Source: Fluviicola sp. XM-24bin1 (GTDB taxonomy: Bacteria; Bacteroidota; Bacteroidia; Flavobacteriales_D; Crocinitomicaceae). From it: a DNA stretch of 64,000 nt. Location of the stretch: NCBI GenBank assembly GCA_003149635.1, contig QCWI01000014.1:1-64000 (forward strand), in the 5' to 3' direction. The translations under genes were made by a program, and so were the position numbers. Shown here piece after piece: positions 33,787-43,456 of the stretch. The notes beneath the pieces were generated by a model. It saw only the letters and a program-made list of their open reading frames with translations, was not told the origin of the DNA and did not search any database. Within the stretch, counting starts at the first letter, position 1. Each line of letters begins with the position of its first letter.

Positions 33787-34979
33787 TACTTCAACTTTTC
33801 AAGCGCCTCTTTTACACGACGCATCGCCTCCGTTAATGTTTCTTCGGAAGCGGCATAAGAAATTCGGATACAGTTCGGATCACCGAAAGCCTCTCCAGAC
33901 ACCAAAGCAACCAAAGCTTCGTTCAGAAGATACATGGCTAAATCGTTGGCATCCTGAATTTTCTGCCCTTCGAATTCCTTACCGTAAAAGTACGAAACAT
34001 CGGGAAAAACGTAGAATGCTCCGCCTGGCACATTCGCTTTCACTCCGTTAATTTTACTTAACGCGTTCAAAACAAGCGTTCTGCGCGATTCAAAGGCTTT
34101 CACCATATCAGCCACTTCGCTTGGATCAGCATCCATGGCGGCAATGACAGCGCGCTGCGTAATCGAACATGTTCCGGACGTGAATTGTCCTTGAATTTTT
34201 CCGCAAGCCTTCGCGATTTCTTTGTTCGCACCGATGTATCCCAAACGCCATCCAGTCATTGCCCAAGCTTTGGAAACTCCGTTCACCGTTACAACTTGAT
34301 TGTAGATATCATCAAATTGCGCCAAACTCTCATGTTTCGACCCAAAGTTGATGTGCTCATAAATTTCGTCACAGATCACAACCATTTGCGGGTGCTGAAC
34401 GATCACATCAGCCAATTCTCTCAACTCTTCCTTGCTATACACCGAGCCAGTCGGGTTACAAGGTGTAGAGAAAATCATCATTTTTGTTTTCGGTGTGATA
34501 GCCGCCGCAAGCTGCGCTCCAGTAATTTTAAAGTCCGTTTCAATACCAGCGCTTACTGTTACCACATTTCCTTCTGCTACACGTACGATCTCACGATATG
34601 AAACCCAATAAGGCACAGGAATAATTACATCGTCCCCAGGATTCACAATACTCATCACAACATTAGCGATGGACTGCTTAGCTCCGGTAGAAACGACAAT
34701 CTGATCGGCTGGGTAATTCAAGTTGTTATCGCGCTTGAATTTTCTTGAAATTGCTTCTCGCAAATCCAAATAACCCGGAACAGGTGTGTACGTGGTATAA
34801 TTCTCATCCATTCCCTGCTTAGCGGCATCTTTAATGAATTCCGGTGTATGGAAATCCGGCTCCCCTAAACTCAATGAGATTACATCCTTACCCTGAGCGC
34901 GCAACTCTCTACTTTTCTGAGACATTGCAATCGTTGCAGACTCCTCCATGGACTGCAGTCGTTCCGATAGTTCTATCAT
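33786..34979 (-). CDS. aspC: Class I pyridoxal-phosphate aminotransferase (aspartate aminotransferase type)
   Basis: 397 residues, the normal length for fold-type I subgroup I gamma aspartate aminotransferases. Visible features are SLSLGEPDFHTPEFI at the N-terminus, STGAKQSIAN for phosphate contact, FSTPCNPTGSVYS, VICDEIYEHINF, the PLP lysine in NGVSKAWAMTGWRLGY and CIRISYAASEE near the end. It converts oxaloacetate and glutamate to aspartate and 2-oxoglutarate, possibly with wider specificity. First gene of the five-gene operon, with a TAGCTTTG element 29 bases upstream. Confidence 0.9.
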   Translation of the reverse strand: MIELSERLQSMEESATIAMSQKSRELRAQGKDVISLSLGEPDFHTPEFIKDAAKQGMDENYTTYTPVPGYLDLREAISRKFKRDNNLNYPADQIVVSTGAKQSIANVVMSIVNPGDDVIIPVPYWVSYREIVRVAEGNVVTVSAGIETDFKITGAQLAAAITPKTKMMIFSTPCNPTGSVYSKEELRELADVIVQHPQMVVICDEIYEHINFGSKHESLAQFDDIYNQVVTVNGVSKAWAMTGWRLGYIGANKEIAKACGKIQGQFTSGTCSITQRAVIAAMDADPSEVADMVKAFESRRTLVLNALSKINGVKANVPGGAFYVFPDVSYFYGKEFEGQKIQDANDLAMYLLNEALVALVSGEAFGDPNCIRISYAASEETLTEAMRRVKEALEKLK

Positions 34980-35007
34980 TTCTATTGCTTGCGTTTATTA
35001 CAAAGTA

Positions 35008-35043
35008 CAAAGCTAAAAGAAAGTCCAGACTCGCAGAAGCAAA
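35008..35043 (-). promoter_or_regulatory. Candidate promoter of the aspC-rfaE1-trkH-ubiE-porT operon
   Basis: CAAAGCTA at 35008-35015 reads TAGCTTTG on the minus strand, matching TAnnTTTG. CAAA at 35040-35043 would be a TTTG -33 element, but the 24-base spacer is slightly long. Confidence 0.5.
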
Positions 35044-35142
35044 TTGATTGAAAAACACGTGTTTTTTGAAAGGAAGAATGTGAATAAATTCAATCGAATA
35101 ACGTGGGTCAGGTGCCCCTAATGCCGTAAATTCGCGTCTGAT

Positions 35143-35973
35143 ATGAGTGAGAAGGACTTTATCGATGTTGAAAAGCTAATTGCGAGTAAGAACCCTAAGG
35201 CTCTGAAACGTACTCCTCGTTTTGTAATTAGCTACCTGAAGTACATTTTGCATCAGGCAGAAATCAATGCGTTCATTAAGGACAATGCCGACATTAAAAA
35301 TGCGGAATGGTGCCAAGCCGTAGTTGATTATTTCGACATCACTATCAACGTACGTCATATCGAACGCATTCCGAAAGAGGGCAAGATCGTTTTGGCGATG
35401 AACCACCCGTTAGGAGGTATGGACGCCATGATTCTCGTATCTGCATTGAAAGAACATAGAAAGGATTTAAAGTTCATTGTAAATGACTTGTTGATGAATC
35501 TGGAGCCGATGAAGGAAATGTTCGTAGGTGTAGATAAAATCAACAAGAACCGAGCGAATGTTCGAGAGCAAATTAAAGCTTTGTTTCAATCAGACGAGGC
35601 AGTGTGCATCTTCCCCGCAGGACTTGTAAGCCGCAAGAAGAAGGGGGAAATTAAAGATTTAGTCTGGAAAAAAACCTTTGTGACGTATTCAAAGGACTAC
35701 GATAGAACGATTGTCCCTATTTATATTGACGGACGATTGTCACGATTCTTCTATGGATTGTCCAATCTTCGAGGGAGCCTTGGAATCAAAACGAATATCG
35801 AAATGTTGTATCTTGCTAATGAATTGTTCAAACAGCGCAACCGCCATTTTGAGTTTGTTGTTGGGGAACCGATTCGCGCCACTGAACTGGATCCGTCTGT
35901 TGACGACAAGGAAATGGCGCAGCAGATAAAAGAAAAAGTCTACGATTTACGAAAAGAATTGAACCATGGATAA
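35143..35973 (+). CDS. glsA: PlsC-type O-acyltransferase, probably for glycine/ornithine-type aminolipids
   Basis: 276 residues. It has the acyltransferase motif MNHPLGGMD (His88 and Asp94; H-x5-D, as in the OlsA/GlsA branch, rather than the usual H-x4-D) and FPAGLVSRKKKGEIKDL as the second conserved block. In Bacteroides the GlsA/GlsB pair makes glycine lipids: GlsB N-acylates glycine and GlsA O-acylates the product. The assignment rests on the pairing with the next gene, which overlaps it by 8 bases; ornithine is a possible alternative head group. Membrane-associated on the cytoplasmic face. Confidence 0.75.
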   Translation: MSEKDFIDVEKLIASKNPKALKRTPRFVISYLKYILHQAEINAFIKDNADIKNAEWCQAVVDYFDITINVRHIERIPKEGKIVLAMNHPLGGMDAMILVSALKEHRKDLKFIVNDLLMNLEPMKEMFVGVDKINKNRANVREQIKALFQSDEAVCIFPAGLVSRKKKGEIKDLVWKKTFVTYSKDYDRTIVPIYIDGRLSRFFYGLSNLRGSLGIKTNIEMLYLANELFKQRNRHFEFVVGEPIRATELDPSVDDKEMAQQIKEKVYDLRKELNHG

Positions 35974-36889
35974 GATCATCGATCCAGTGGACATAGCAGT
36001 TTTGAAGCAGGAACTTTCGAAAGATCGTTTCTTACGAACCACACGAAAAGGTGGCAATGAGATTTACGCCGTAAATGTTCACAATGCCCCGAACGTGATT
36101 CGTGAAATCGGACGATTGCGAGAAGTTACCTTCCGTGCATCAGGTGGAGGGACAGGCAAAGCGTTAGACCTTGACGATTACGACACTTCAGAAAATTGCT
36201 ACGATCAATTGATTGTTTGGTCGCCAGAAGACGAACAGATCATAGGTGGTTACCGCTACATTCTTTGTTCAAAAGTTTTGAACGGTGGCGATGATAAATT
36301 GGCACTATCTACTGCCAATTACTTTCAATTTAAAGACGAATTTGTAGAACGATATCTTCCGAATACCATTGAACTGGGCCGAAGCTGGGTGCAACCAAAT
36401 TTTCAACCTGCGGTCAATCCAAGAAAAGGATTGTTCGCCTTAGACAATATCTGGGACGGATTGGGAGCCGTGGTTCTGAATCACCCAGAGATCAAGTATT
36501 TCTTCGGTAAAGTGACAATGTATCCAACCTACAATACGGAGGCGCGGGATTTTCTTTTGCATTTTATGCATCACTTTTTCCCGGATAAGGAGAATCTCAT
36601 GCACGCGCATCATCAGTTACAGCAATCGTACGATGCAGCAACGTTTGATGCCATTCTGGAAGGCTTGGACTTCAAAGAAGGTTTCAAGAAACTGAATTCA
36701 TTTGTGCGAGAACGCGGCGAATTCATTCCTCCGTTGGTAAACATCTACATGAACCTTTCTCCAACTATGAAAACCTTTGGAACGGCTGTAAACCCAGATT
36801 TCGGAAATGTGGAAGAAACGGCGATCCTTGTAACCCTTGACGACATCTACGAAGACAAGAAAGAGCGCCATATGCGGATTGAGGAGTAG
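35966..36889 (+). CDS. glsB: GNAT-type N-acyltransferase, GlsB/OlsB-like (glycine lipid synthesis)
   Basis: 307 residues. It matches the OlsB/GlsB branch of acyl-ACP-dependent acyltransferases: LREVTFRASGGGTGKALDLDDYD, YDQLIVWSPEDEQIIGGYRY, TIELGRSWVQPNFQP and LDNIWDGLGAVVLNHPEIKY. The family forms the amide-linked 3-hydroxy fatty acid of glycine or ornithine lipids. It overlaps glsA by 8 bases and no other gene follows in the operon. Product identity (glycine versus ornithine lipid) is inferred from the phylum. Confidence 0.78.
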   Translation: MDKIIDPVDIAVLKQELSKDRFLRTTRKGGNEIYAVNVHNAPNVIREIGRLREVTFRASGGGTGKALDLDDYDTSENCYDQLIVWSPEDEQIIGGYRYILCSKVLNGGDDKLALSTANYFQFKDEFVERYLPNTIELGRSWVQPNFQPAVNPRKGLFALDNIWDGLGAVVLNHPEIKYFFGKVTMYPTYNTEARDFLLHFMHHFFPDKENLMHAHHQLQQSYDAATFDAILEGLDFKEGFKKLNSFVRERGEFIPPLVNIYMNLSPTMKTFGTAVNPDFGNVEETAILVTLDDIYEDKKERHMRIEE

Positions 36890-37020
36890 GTCTAGAAAAA
36901 GACGGAAAGAGCAAAGAAAAAAAGACGCTAGACTTCTAGACATCAGACACTAGACTTTTAATCATTTCATTCACCATTCAACTTAGCTGAGGCCTTTTTG
37001 TAACTCAAAACAACCTTCGA

Positions 37021-37093
37021 TCACCCTCCCGAGACCTCCCTCAAGGGAGGAGAAACAAACCCTCTCCCCTTGAGGGGAGAAAAAGAGGGGTGA
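37021..37093. repeat. Composite intergenic palindrome (REP/MITE-like)
   Basis: This lies in the 321-base gap 36890-37210, which has no gene. Two perfect short palindromes, CCTCCCT-CA-AGGGAGG (37035-37050) and TCTCCCCT-TG-AGGGGAGA (37063-37080), are enclosed by outer inverted repeats TCACCCTC (37021-37028) and GAGGGGTGA (37085-37093). The rest of the gap has CTAGAC-rich low-complexity sequence (36905-36960) and a terminator. Confidence 0.7.
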
Positions 37094-37121
37094 CAGAATC
37101 TGACAAACTTCTTTTAAAAAG

Positions 37122-37147
37122 AAATCCCGATGCGAACACCGGGATTT
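37122..37147. terminator. Bidirectional intrinsic terminator
   Basis: Arms AAATCCCG (37122-37129) and CGGGATTT (37140-37147) with a 10-base loop. T-rich sequence follows on the plus strand, and A-rich sequence before it serves the minus strand. It lies between the convergent glsB and sigma-factor genes. Confidence 0.8.
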
Positions 37148-37210
37148 TTATACTTATTACATTAAAAGTTATTGTGGACTCATCTCAAAGCAACAACCAC
37201 TTTCAACTTC

Positions 37211-37807
37211 TTAAATATGTACGACCAAATTGTGCTGATCGATTAATTTTCTCATGTTAATCAACGCGTAACGCATTCTTCCAAGCGCCGTGTTGATGCT
37301 AATATCCTCCAATTCTGCTATATCTTTGAAAGACATTTCTTTAAAAATACGCATAATTAGAATATCTCGCTGCGATTCCGGCAAATGATCTATTAAACCT
37401 ACCATTTGACCTTCTAACTCCTCACGAGTCATTGATTCAAATGCGTTTTCGTCATCTTGCTTAATCGTGTGGAAGATGTTAAAGTCATCACGCTGTGAAC
37501 TTGATTCCGAAATCATTTTCACTTTGTTTGCTTTACGGAAATGATCGATTACCAAGTTGTGCGCGATACGCATGGCCCATGGTAAAAACTTCCCTTCCTC
37601 GTTGTAACTGCCCGCTTTTAATGTGTTCACGATCTTGATGAAAGCATCTTGGAAGATGTCTTCCGCCAAAGCGTTATCACGAACCTTCATTGCAATAAAA
37701 CGGTAAATTTTATCCTTGTGACGCATGAGCAATGTTTCAAATGCTTGCTCGTTTCCATTAATGTATGCGCTAACAAGAACGCGATCGTCGATGTTTTCCA
37801 TAGCCAT
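37211..37807 (-). CDS. Sigma-70 family (ECF-type) RNA polymerase sigma factor
   Basis: 198 residues. Region 2 spans about residues 25-95 (FETLLMRHKDKIYRFIAMKV, AEDIFQDAFIKI, FLPWAMRIAHNLVIDHFRK) and region 4 about 135-185 (LPESQRDILIMRIFKEMSFKDIAE, SINTALGRMRYALINMR). No anti-sigma gene is adjacent. Its length and sequence resemble the widely conserved Bacteroidota sigma factors related to SigX/RpoE. The start is either MAMENIDD (37807) or MENIDD (37801). The 285 bases upstream are AT-rich with homopolymer runs and no clear gene; no TAnnTTTG element is seen there. Confidence 0.88.
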   Translation of the reverse strand: MAMENIDDRVLVSAYINGNEQAFETLLMRHKDKIYRFIAMKVRDNALAEDIFQDAFIKIVNTLKAGSYNEEGKFLPWAMRIAHNLVIDHFRKANKVKMISESSSQRDDFNIFHTIKQDDENAFESMTREELEGQMVGLIDHLPESQRDILIMRIFKEMSFKDIAELEDISINTALGRMRYALINMRKLIDQHNLVVHI

Positions 37808-38092
37808 AACTTACCTTATTTAATAGTTTAAATCCTGAGTTTCAAACTGTGTTTAGAGTAATGTTATTTCTATAGGCTATCGCGTTTTTAATTGAATTGA
37901 ATAACTAATGTACGAAAAATAAATAGACTACCAAATAAGTAGAGTATTTTTTTCTTCGTACACGACCTAAACGGAGCCATTTCCCAAAGGGTTGGCAAAA
38001 AAGTTATTTTTTTTTCGATTTTTTTTTCAACTCCCTCTATTCCTGCCCTTCAGGAACTATTATCTTTATGTCTTAGCACAAATATTATCGGG

Positions 38093-40873
38093 TTGAAGCA
38101 GAAGGAAATCGAAATAAAAGGCGCTCGCGTCCACAATCTAAAAAACATTGACGTCAAAATTCCACATGGTAAGTTTACCGTGATTACCGGATTGTCTGGT
38201 TCAGGGAAGTCCTCTCTGGCTTTTGACACTTTATATGCGGAAGGACAACGTAGATATATAGAAAGTTTATCTTCTTACGCGCGTCAGTTTCTTGGGAAAT
38301 TGAACAAACCCGAAACAGATTATATTAAAGGTATTGCTCCGGCAATTGCCATTGAGCAAAAAGTCACTTCGAACAATCCGCGATCAACTGTTGGAACAAG
38401 CACCGAGATTTACGATTATCTAAAAGTACTCTTCGCTAGAATCGGAAAGACCTACTCTCCTATTTCCGGGAACGAGGTCAAAAAACACTCCGTCACGGAT
38501 GTTGTAGATCATCTTCGCACGCTAAAAGATGGTTCACGTGCTGTAATTCTAACTCCACTGGAAGGCTTTAAGAAATACGGAAACGATCGTCAATTGGAAA
38601 TTCTAAAACAACAGGGGTACGTTCGTTTGTACCATAACGACGAATTCGCGCTCATCGAAGATGTTATTGAGAAGACCCCGAAAGACATTGACTCTGCCCT
38701 GCTTGTAGTCGATCGGATTCAAATTGATTTCTCCAACGACGAAAGCGTTTCTCGTTATGGCGATTCCGTAGCATTGGCATTCGCTGAAGGAAATGGAACC
38801 TGCTTCATATTGGATGTTGCCAAAAATAAAATGGCCGATTTCTCCAATCGATTTGAATTGGATGGCATGGAATTCCAAGAACCAAGCGAGCATTTCTTTA
38901 CGTTCAACAATCCATTTGGCGCATGTAAAACGTGCGAAGGATTCGGTCAAGTAATCGGAATCGATCCCAATCTCGTGATTCCGAATAAAGACTTGAGCTT
39001 GTACGAAGGAGCCGTATTAGCTTGGAAAGGCGATAAAATGAGTGAATACCGAGATCGTTTCATTGCACAATCTTCGGAATACGGCTTTCCGATTCATCGT
39101 CCTATTTCCGAATTAGACGACGAGCAATTAGAATTGCTTTGGCACGGAACAAAGGGCGTGAAAGGAATCCATGACTTCTTCAAGTTCGTTGAAAGCAAAT
39201 CCTATAAGATTCAATACCGCGTAATGCTTTCCCGTTATCGCGGAAAAACGGAATGTCCTGATTGCCGCGGAACACGTCTTCGTAAAGATGCTTCGTACGT
39301 GAAGGTGGATGGAAAATCCATTACAGACGTCGTTCTCATGCCTGTTGTCGATAGTTTGGAATTCTTTCAGAGCATGAAACCGGGCAAATACGATGCTCAG
39401 GTTATTAAGCGAATTCTACCTGAGATTGTCAATCGCTTGCGCTTTCTAGACGAAGTTGGATTGGGCTATTTGACATTGAATCGACAATCAAATTCACTTT
39501 CGGGAGGAGAATCACAACGTATTAATCTGGCGACTTCGCTAGGAAGCAGTTTGGTTGGATCAATGTACATTTTAGATGAGCCTTCCATTGGATTGCACCC
39601 GAAGGACACTGAACGATTGATCAATGTTTTGAAGTCATTGCGCGATCTTGGAAACACGGTCATTGTGGTAGAACACGAGGAAGACATCATGAAGGCAGCG
39701 GATGAGATCTTGGATATCGGCCCGAAAGCTGGAGTTTATGGTGGTGAGGTCGTATTCCAAGGGCCACATAAAAAATTGATCAAGGCGAAAAACAGTCTTA
39801 CAGCTCAATATTTAACAGGAACAGAAGAGATTCCAGTACCCGAAAAACGAAGAAAAGGAAAGAATAAAATATCGATTGTCGGTGCGCGTCAGAATAACTT
39901 ACAACATATCGATGTCGACTTCCCGTTACATCAGCTTGTTTGTGTTACAGGGGTGAGTGGATCAGGGAAATCTACTTTGGTTACTGAGATCCTTTTACCG
40001 GCTGTTCGCAAGCAATTAGACATTTATGGCGATAAGCAAGGAGATTTCAAATCGATCTCTGGGGACTTTGCCCATGTAAAGGCAATAGAATTTGTAGATC
40101 AAAATCCGATAGGAAAATCTTCCCGCTCAAATCCAATCACTTACGTCAAGGCCTTTGATGATATTCGAGATTTGTTCGCCCGTCAACCATTAGCGAAGAC
40201 GCGCAATTACAAACCGGGATTCTTCAGTTTCAATGTGGAAGGAGGTCGATGTGAAGTTTGCGAAGGCGAGGGCGAAATCACCGTTGGAATGCAATTCATG
40301 GCGGATGTGCATCTTACTTGCGAAAATTGTCACGGCTCGCGATACAAAGCAGAAACTTTGGATATTCAATACGAAGGGAAATCGATTGCGGACATCTTAC
40401 AGATGGATATCCAATCCGCCTACGAATTCTTCAATGCATCCGAAGGTAGAATTGAGCAAAAAATTGCGGCTAAAATTGAACCGTTGGTCAAAGTTGGATT
40501 GGGCTACCTGCAATTAGGGCAAGCTTCGAGCACACTAAGTGGCGGAGAGGCACAGCGTATCAAATTGGCGTCTTTCCTTGCCAAGGGATCTTCGAGTCCT
40601 GCTACCCTCTTCATCTTTGATGAACCAACAACCGGATTGCATTTCCACGATGTCAATAAACTAATTATCGCGTTCAATGAATTAATTGCAGCTGGGCATT
40701 CGATCATCGTTATTGAACACAATCTAGACGTGATTAAATGTGCCGACACTGTAATCGATTTGGGCCCTGGTGGCGGAAACGCAGGAGGACAATTGGTTTT
40801 TACGGGAACTCCAGAAGAACTCGCCAATTGTAAGGAGAGCGCTACAGGAGAATATTTAAAGGAAAAACTATGA
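38093..40873 (+). CDS. uvrA: Excinuclease ABC subunit A
   Basis: 926 residues, the usual size. It recognises DNA damage in nucleotide excision repair as a dimer with UvrB. Two ABC modules are present: Walker [11 protein letters not shown] (around residues 33-42) and [10 protein letters not shown], signatures [12 protein letters not shown] and [12 protein letters not shown], and zinc-finger Cys pairs in [24 protein letters not shown] and CENCHGSR. The start is a TTG at 38093; no in-frame ATG lies upstream before a stop and none lies downstream without losing the conserved [13 protein letters not shown] near-consensus TATCTTTA occurs at 38061-38068. Confidence 0.96.
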   Translation: MKQKEIEIKGARVHNLKNIDVKIPHGKFTVITGLSGSGKSSLAFDTLYAEGQRRYIESLSSYARQFLGKLNKPETDYIKGIAPAIAIEQKVTSNNPRSTVGTSTEIYDYLKVLFARIGKTYSPISGNEVKKHSVTDVVDHLRTLKDGSRAVILTPLEGFKKYGNDRQLEILKQQGYVRLYHNDEFALIEDVIEKTPKDIDSALLVVDRIQIDFSNDESVSRYGDSVALAFAEGNGTCFILDVAKNKMADFSNRFELDGMEFQEPSEHFFTFNNPFGACKTCEGFGQVIGIDPNLVIPNKDLSLYEGAVLAWKGDKMSEYRDRFIAQSSEYGFPIHRPISELDDEQLELLWHGTKGVKGIHDFFKFVESKSYKIQYRVMLSRYRGKTECPDCRGTRLRKDASYVKVDGKSITDVVLMPVVDSLEFFQSMKPGKYDAQVIKRILPEIVNRLRFLDEVGLGYLTLNRQSNSLSGGESQRINLATSLGSSLVGSMYILDEPSIGLHPKDTERLINVLKSLRDLGNTVIVVEHEEDIMKAADEILDIGPKAGVYGGEVVFQGPHKKLIKAKNSLTAQYLTGTEEIPVPEKRRKGKNKISIVGARQNNLQHIDVDFPLHQLVCVTGVSGSGKSTLVTEILLPAVRKQLDIYGDKQGDFKSISGDFAHVKAIEFVDQNPIGKSSRSNPITYVKAFDDIRDLFARQPLAKTRNYKPGFFSFNVEGGRCEVCEGEGEITVGMQFMADVHLTCENCHGSRYKAETLDIQYEGKSIADILQMDIQSAYEFFNASEGRIEQKIAAKIEPLVKVGLGYLQLGQASSTLSGGEAQRIKLASFLAKGSSSPATLFIFDEPTTGLHFHDVNKLIIAFNELIAAGHSIIVIEHNLDVIKCADTVIDLGPGGGNAGGQLVFTGTPEELANCKESATGEYLKEKL

Positions 40874-41424
40874 TTCGATCTCTCCTATTAGTCTTCGTTG
40901 TTCTCAGTCTTCATCAAACTGCTCAGGCGCAATACCGACGTGAACTGGCGAAAGAAATGAACCGCTTGGATGCCGATGTTTCTCTGGTGGTTAGAAGATC
41001 ACTTGACTACCTTCCGATCTGGTCAGAGAATTCCGACACAGTTTATGTAAATATATTGGATAAATGGTACGCTTGGGCCGTTCGCGCCTCTCTTGTAGAA
41101 ACGGAAATACGCGGAGTTCGTGGTGGCTGGAATCAAGTCGAATTGTTGGAGCCTGTATCACAAAACACCATTGATGGATTTGAGTTGGATGGGTACATGA
41201 AACAGGTGAAAGGCGACACGTTGGATAAAATTGAGGCGACCATCGAATACGAAGGCTTCATATCGACACTGATCATTAAAATCAACGGAAAAGAATATTA
41301 CCGGCAGAAGTCAGGCGGTGAAGAATACATGTTTCCGAGAATCTCAATTGCCAAACGAAATTGCTCCTTTCCCTTCTCTCGATTTGCATCTTCATACATG
41401 AACAATCGCCCCTTACAAATATGA
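40870..41424 (+). CDS. Secreted hypothetical protein with an aberrant C-terminus
   Basis: 184 residues with a signal peptide ([21 protein letters not shown]). Its ATG overlaps the uvrA stop (ATGA at 40870-40873), so it is coupled to uvrA. Residues 22-150 look like a normal globular domain (EMNRLDADVSLVVRRSLDYL, WYAWAVRASLVETEI). After about residue 152 the frame continues as antisense of the minus-strand TPR gene, giving the atypical tail FPRISIAKRNCSFPFSRFAS. The natural C-terminus was probably lost or replaced at a junction near 41325. Function unknown. Confidence 0.55.
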   Translation: MIRSLLLVFVVLSLHQTAQAQYRRELAKEMNRLDADVSLVVRRSLDYLPIWSENSDTVYVNILDKWYAWAVRASLVETEIRGVRGGWNQVELLEPVSQNTIDGFELDGYMKQVKGDTLDKIEATIEYEGFISTLIIKINGKEYYRQKSGGEEYMFPRISIAKRNCSFPFSRFASSYMNNRPLQI

Positions 41425-41786
41425 AATATGGATCGAACTACTGGCTTCTTTCCTTTATCAGAAAGAGCTTTAATTTTCTCCACAACCTCCGAAGCTGAAT
41501 CGAAATCCCTCGCCTTTTCAAGTAGGAATTTCATATAAGCTTCGTATGCTCTCGCTTCAAGCACCTGCGAGCCGCTCTTTTTAGATAGTTTTATCGCTAA
41601 TTGTAAGCTATCTTGAATTGGAGCAATATCTATTTGATAGGCTCCTTTCGACCAATCAATTATCCGATTAATGCGATCCTTTGAAATTTCCGTCTGTCCA
41701 TTAACACTTCCACCTACTAGAAATAACAGAAGGAAGGTCAATGCCCATCTTCTATAAAGAATAACATAGGTGACTTTTAAATTCAT
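41298..41786 (-). pseudogene. Truncated N-terminal part of a secreted TPR protein (signalling-type)
   Basis: 162 residues starting with a signal peptide (RRWALTFLLLFLVGGSVNGQ). TPR-like helices follow (SLQLAIKLSKKSGSQVLEARAYEAYMKFL, ASEVVEKIKALSDKG, GRLFMYEDANREKGKEQFRLAIEI). The sequence ends abruptly mid-repeat with MYSSPPDFCR. Bacteroidota proteins that begin this way usually continue through more TPRs to a membrane helix and a histidine-kinase or HTH domain, which are absent here. The last 43 codons overlap the convergent uvrA-linked gene. It is probably a remnant left by a deletion. It lies 8 bases downstream of the gltP-like gene. Confidence 0.55.
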
Positions 41787-41794
41787 TTCAAGAG

Positions 41795-43234
41795 TTAAGA
41801 AACGGATTCGTTGGAATCAATTTCTGCGAATTCCATCTTCTCAGTTTTCGCGACGACAGCAGAAACGGTTGCATCACTGGTCACGTTAATCACCGTACGA
41901 CACATATCTAGAATTCTGTCCATTGGCAATACAATCGCCACCCACATTGGATTCAACCCAACCGACTCTAAAACGATCATCAGCATAATCAATCCTGCTC
42001 CTGGAACTGCAGCCGCACCAATTGAAGCTAAGGTCGCCGTAAGAACAATTCCGAGCTGTTGCATCAAATCCAAATCGACATCGTGATACTGCGCCAAGAA
42101 AATCACTGCAACTGCTTGATACAAGGACGTTCCGTCCATGTTTACGGTAGCACCAATAGGTAGAACGAAATCCGTAGATCGTTCAGAAACGCCCAATCCT
42201 TTGGTCACTCGGTTGATTGTCAAAGGTAATGTCGCAGCACTAGAGCTTGTAGAGAATGCCAAAAACTGCGCCGGACTCATTTTATTAAAGAACGTACGAT
42301 AGGAAATCGGCACACGGAACAAACGCAATAACAGCGGATAGAATAAGAACATCAGAATTCCCAATCCAAGCACTACTACCAGTGAGTATCCAACTAACTG
42401 ACCAAATATCTCCAATAGTTTATCAAGCGTATCAGCGGAACGAGCTAAAACACCCGCCATCAAACAGAATACGAAGAAAGGTGCGGCAATCATGATCAGA
42501 TTCACCATTTTGATGAACACATCGTTCATCCCCTCGAAAAAGTTCACAACTCCTTCCGACCTATTGTTTTTCGGCAAAAGCGCCAATGAGAATCCGAACA
42601 TGAGGGCAAACACAATGACCTGTAACATAAAGCGTCCATCTCCCATGGCAACAACAATGTTACTCGGAACCATGTCTACCAATGGTTGCAATGGGCCATC
42701 TCCCGTTTTTGCAGCATCGGCTTTAGCACGTTTTGCCTCAGCCTTTTTGTATTCGTCCGATTTCTTCGATTCATTGATCGCGCCCTCCGCTTTGGCTCTT
42801 TGCTCTGGTGTTGCCGTTTCCAATTCGTGTCGACCATCCTTGATGTCTACTTTATTATTCTCTGCCCAAATCTCATATTGCAATCTGCGATTTACACGTG
42901 TATCTTCATTGGAAATCTTACCGGGCTGGATCAAGTTCACAAGTAACAATCCCATGGAGATGGAAACGACGGTAGTCACAAGGTACAATCCAAGCGTCTT
43001 CCCTCCTATTCGTCCCAATAAACGAGGATCTCCCATTCCTGCGACACCCGTTATAATTGAGAAAAGCACCAACGGAACAGCTATCAATTTTAAGGCATTG
43101 ATAAAGATCTTCCCGAAGGGATCAATCCAATCGGTTGTAAAATCATTCCAGTGAAAATATCCTGAGATGATCGCCCAAACAACCCCTAGAGCCATGGCTA
43201 TCAATATCTTCCAGTGTAATGCTAATTTTCTCAT
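41795..43234 (-). CDS. DAACS family dicarboxylate/amino acid:cation symporter (GltP/DctA-like)
   Basis: 479 residues from the ATG beginning MRKLALHWKILIAM; an in-frame ATG 8 codons upstream is possible. It has the family features: the Ser-rich re-entrant loop AFSTSSSAATLPLTI and the GATVNMDGTSLYQ motif, then GAAAVPGAGLIML. It imports glutamate/aspartate or C4-dicarboxylates with H+ or Na+ at the inner membrane. A Lys/Glu-rich hydrophilic insert of about 70 residues (residues about 108-180) sits between the third and fourth membrane segments, where most homologues have a short loop. Confidence 0.9.
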   Translation of the reverse strand: MRKLALHWKILIAMALGVVWAIISGYFHWNDFTTDWIDPFGKIFINALKLIAVPLVLFSIITGVAGMGDPRLLGRIGGKTLGLYLVTTVVSISMGLLLVNLIQPGKISNEDTRVNRRLQYEIWAENNKVDIKDGRHELETATPEQRAKAEGAINESKKSDEYKKAEAKRAKADAAKTGDGPLQPLVDMVPSNIVVAMGDGRFMLQVIVFALMFGFSLALLPKNNRSEGVVNFFEGMNDVFIKMVNLIMIAAPFFVFCLMAGVLARSADTLDKLLEIFGQLVGYSLVVVLGLGILMFLFYPLLLRLFRVPISYRTFFNKMSPAQFLAFSTSSSAATLPLTINRVTKGLGVSERSTDFVLPIGATVNMDGTSLYQAVAVIFLAQYHDVDLDLMQQLGIVLTATLASIGAAAVPGAGLIMLMIVLESVGLNPMWVAIVLPMDRILDMCRTVINVTSDATVSAVVAKTEKMEFAEIDSNESVS

Positions 43235-43456
43235 GGGATGAAGATAGCCATATTGCATTAGGAATTAAAAATGATGATTGATGAAATGTGGCAATAAATT
43301 AAGAATTCCACAGTTTTATTGTTCAGAACTTCTTGAAAACGAAATTTGGACAATTCAAGATAATTCGTATCATTGTACCACATTTTGCTCATCAGTAGCA
43401 AAACTGAAATTCTCAGACTTAGATTACCCAACAAGATTTAGTTTCACACCCTATTT

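Noticed and set aside
34844-35047. 67-residue plus-strand ORF across the start of aspC
   Set aside because: It overlaps the aspC 5' end and its promoter on the other strand and has no recognisable features.
42492-43154. 220-residue plus-strand ORF
   Set aside because: It is entirely antisense to the DAACS symporter; its composition (Ser/Pro/Thr-rich) is what reverse translation of hydrophobic codons gives.
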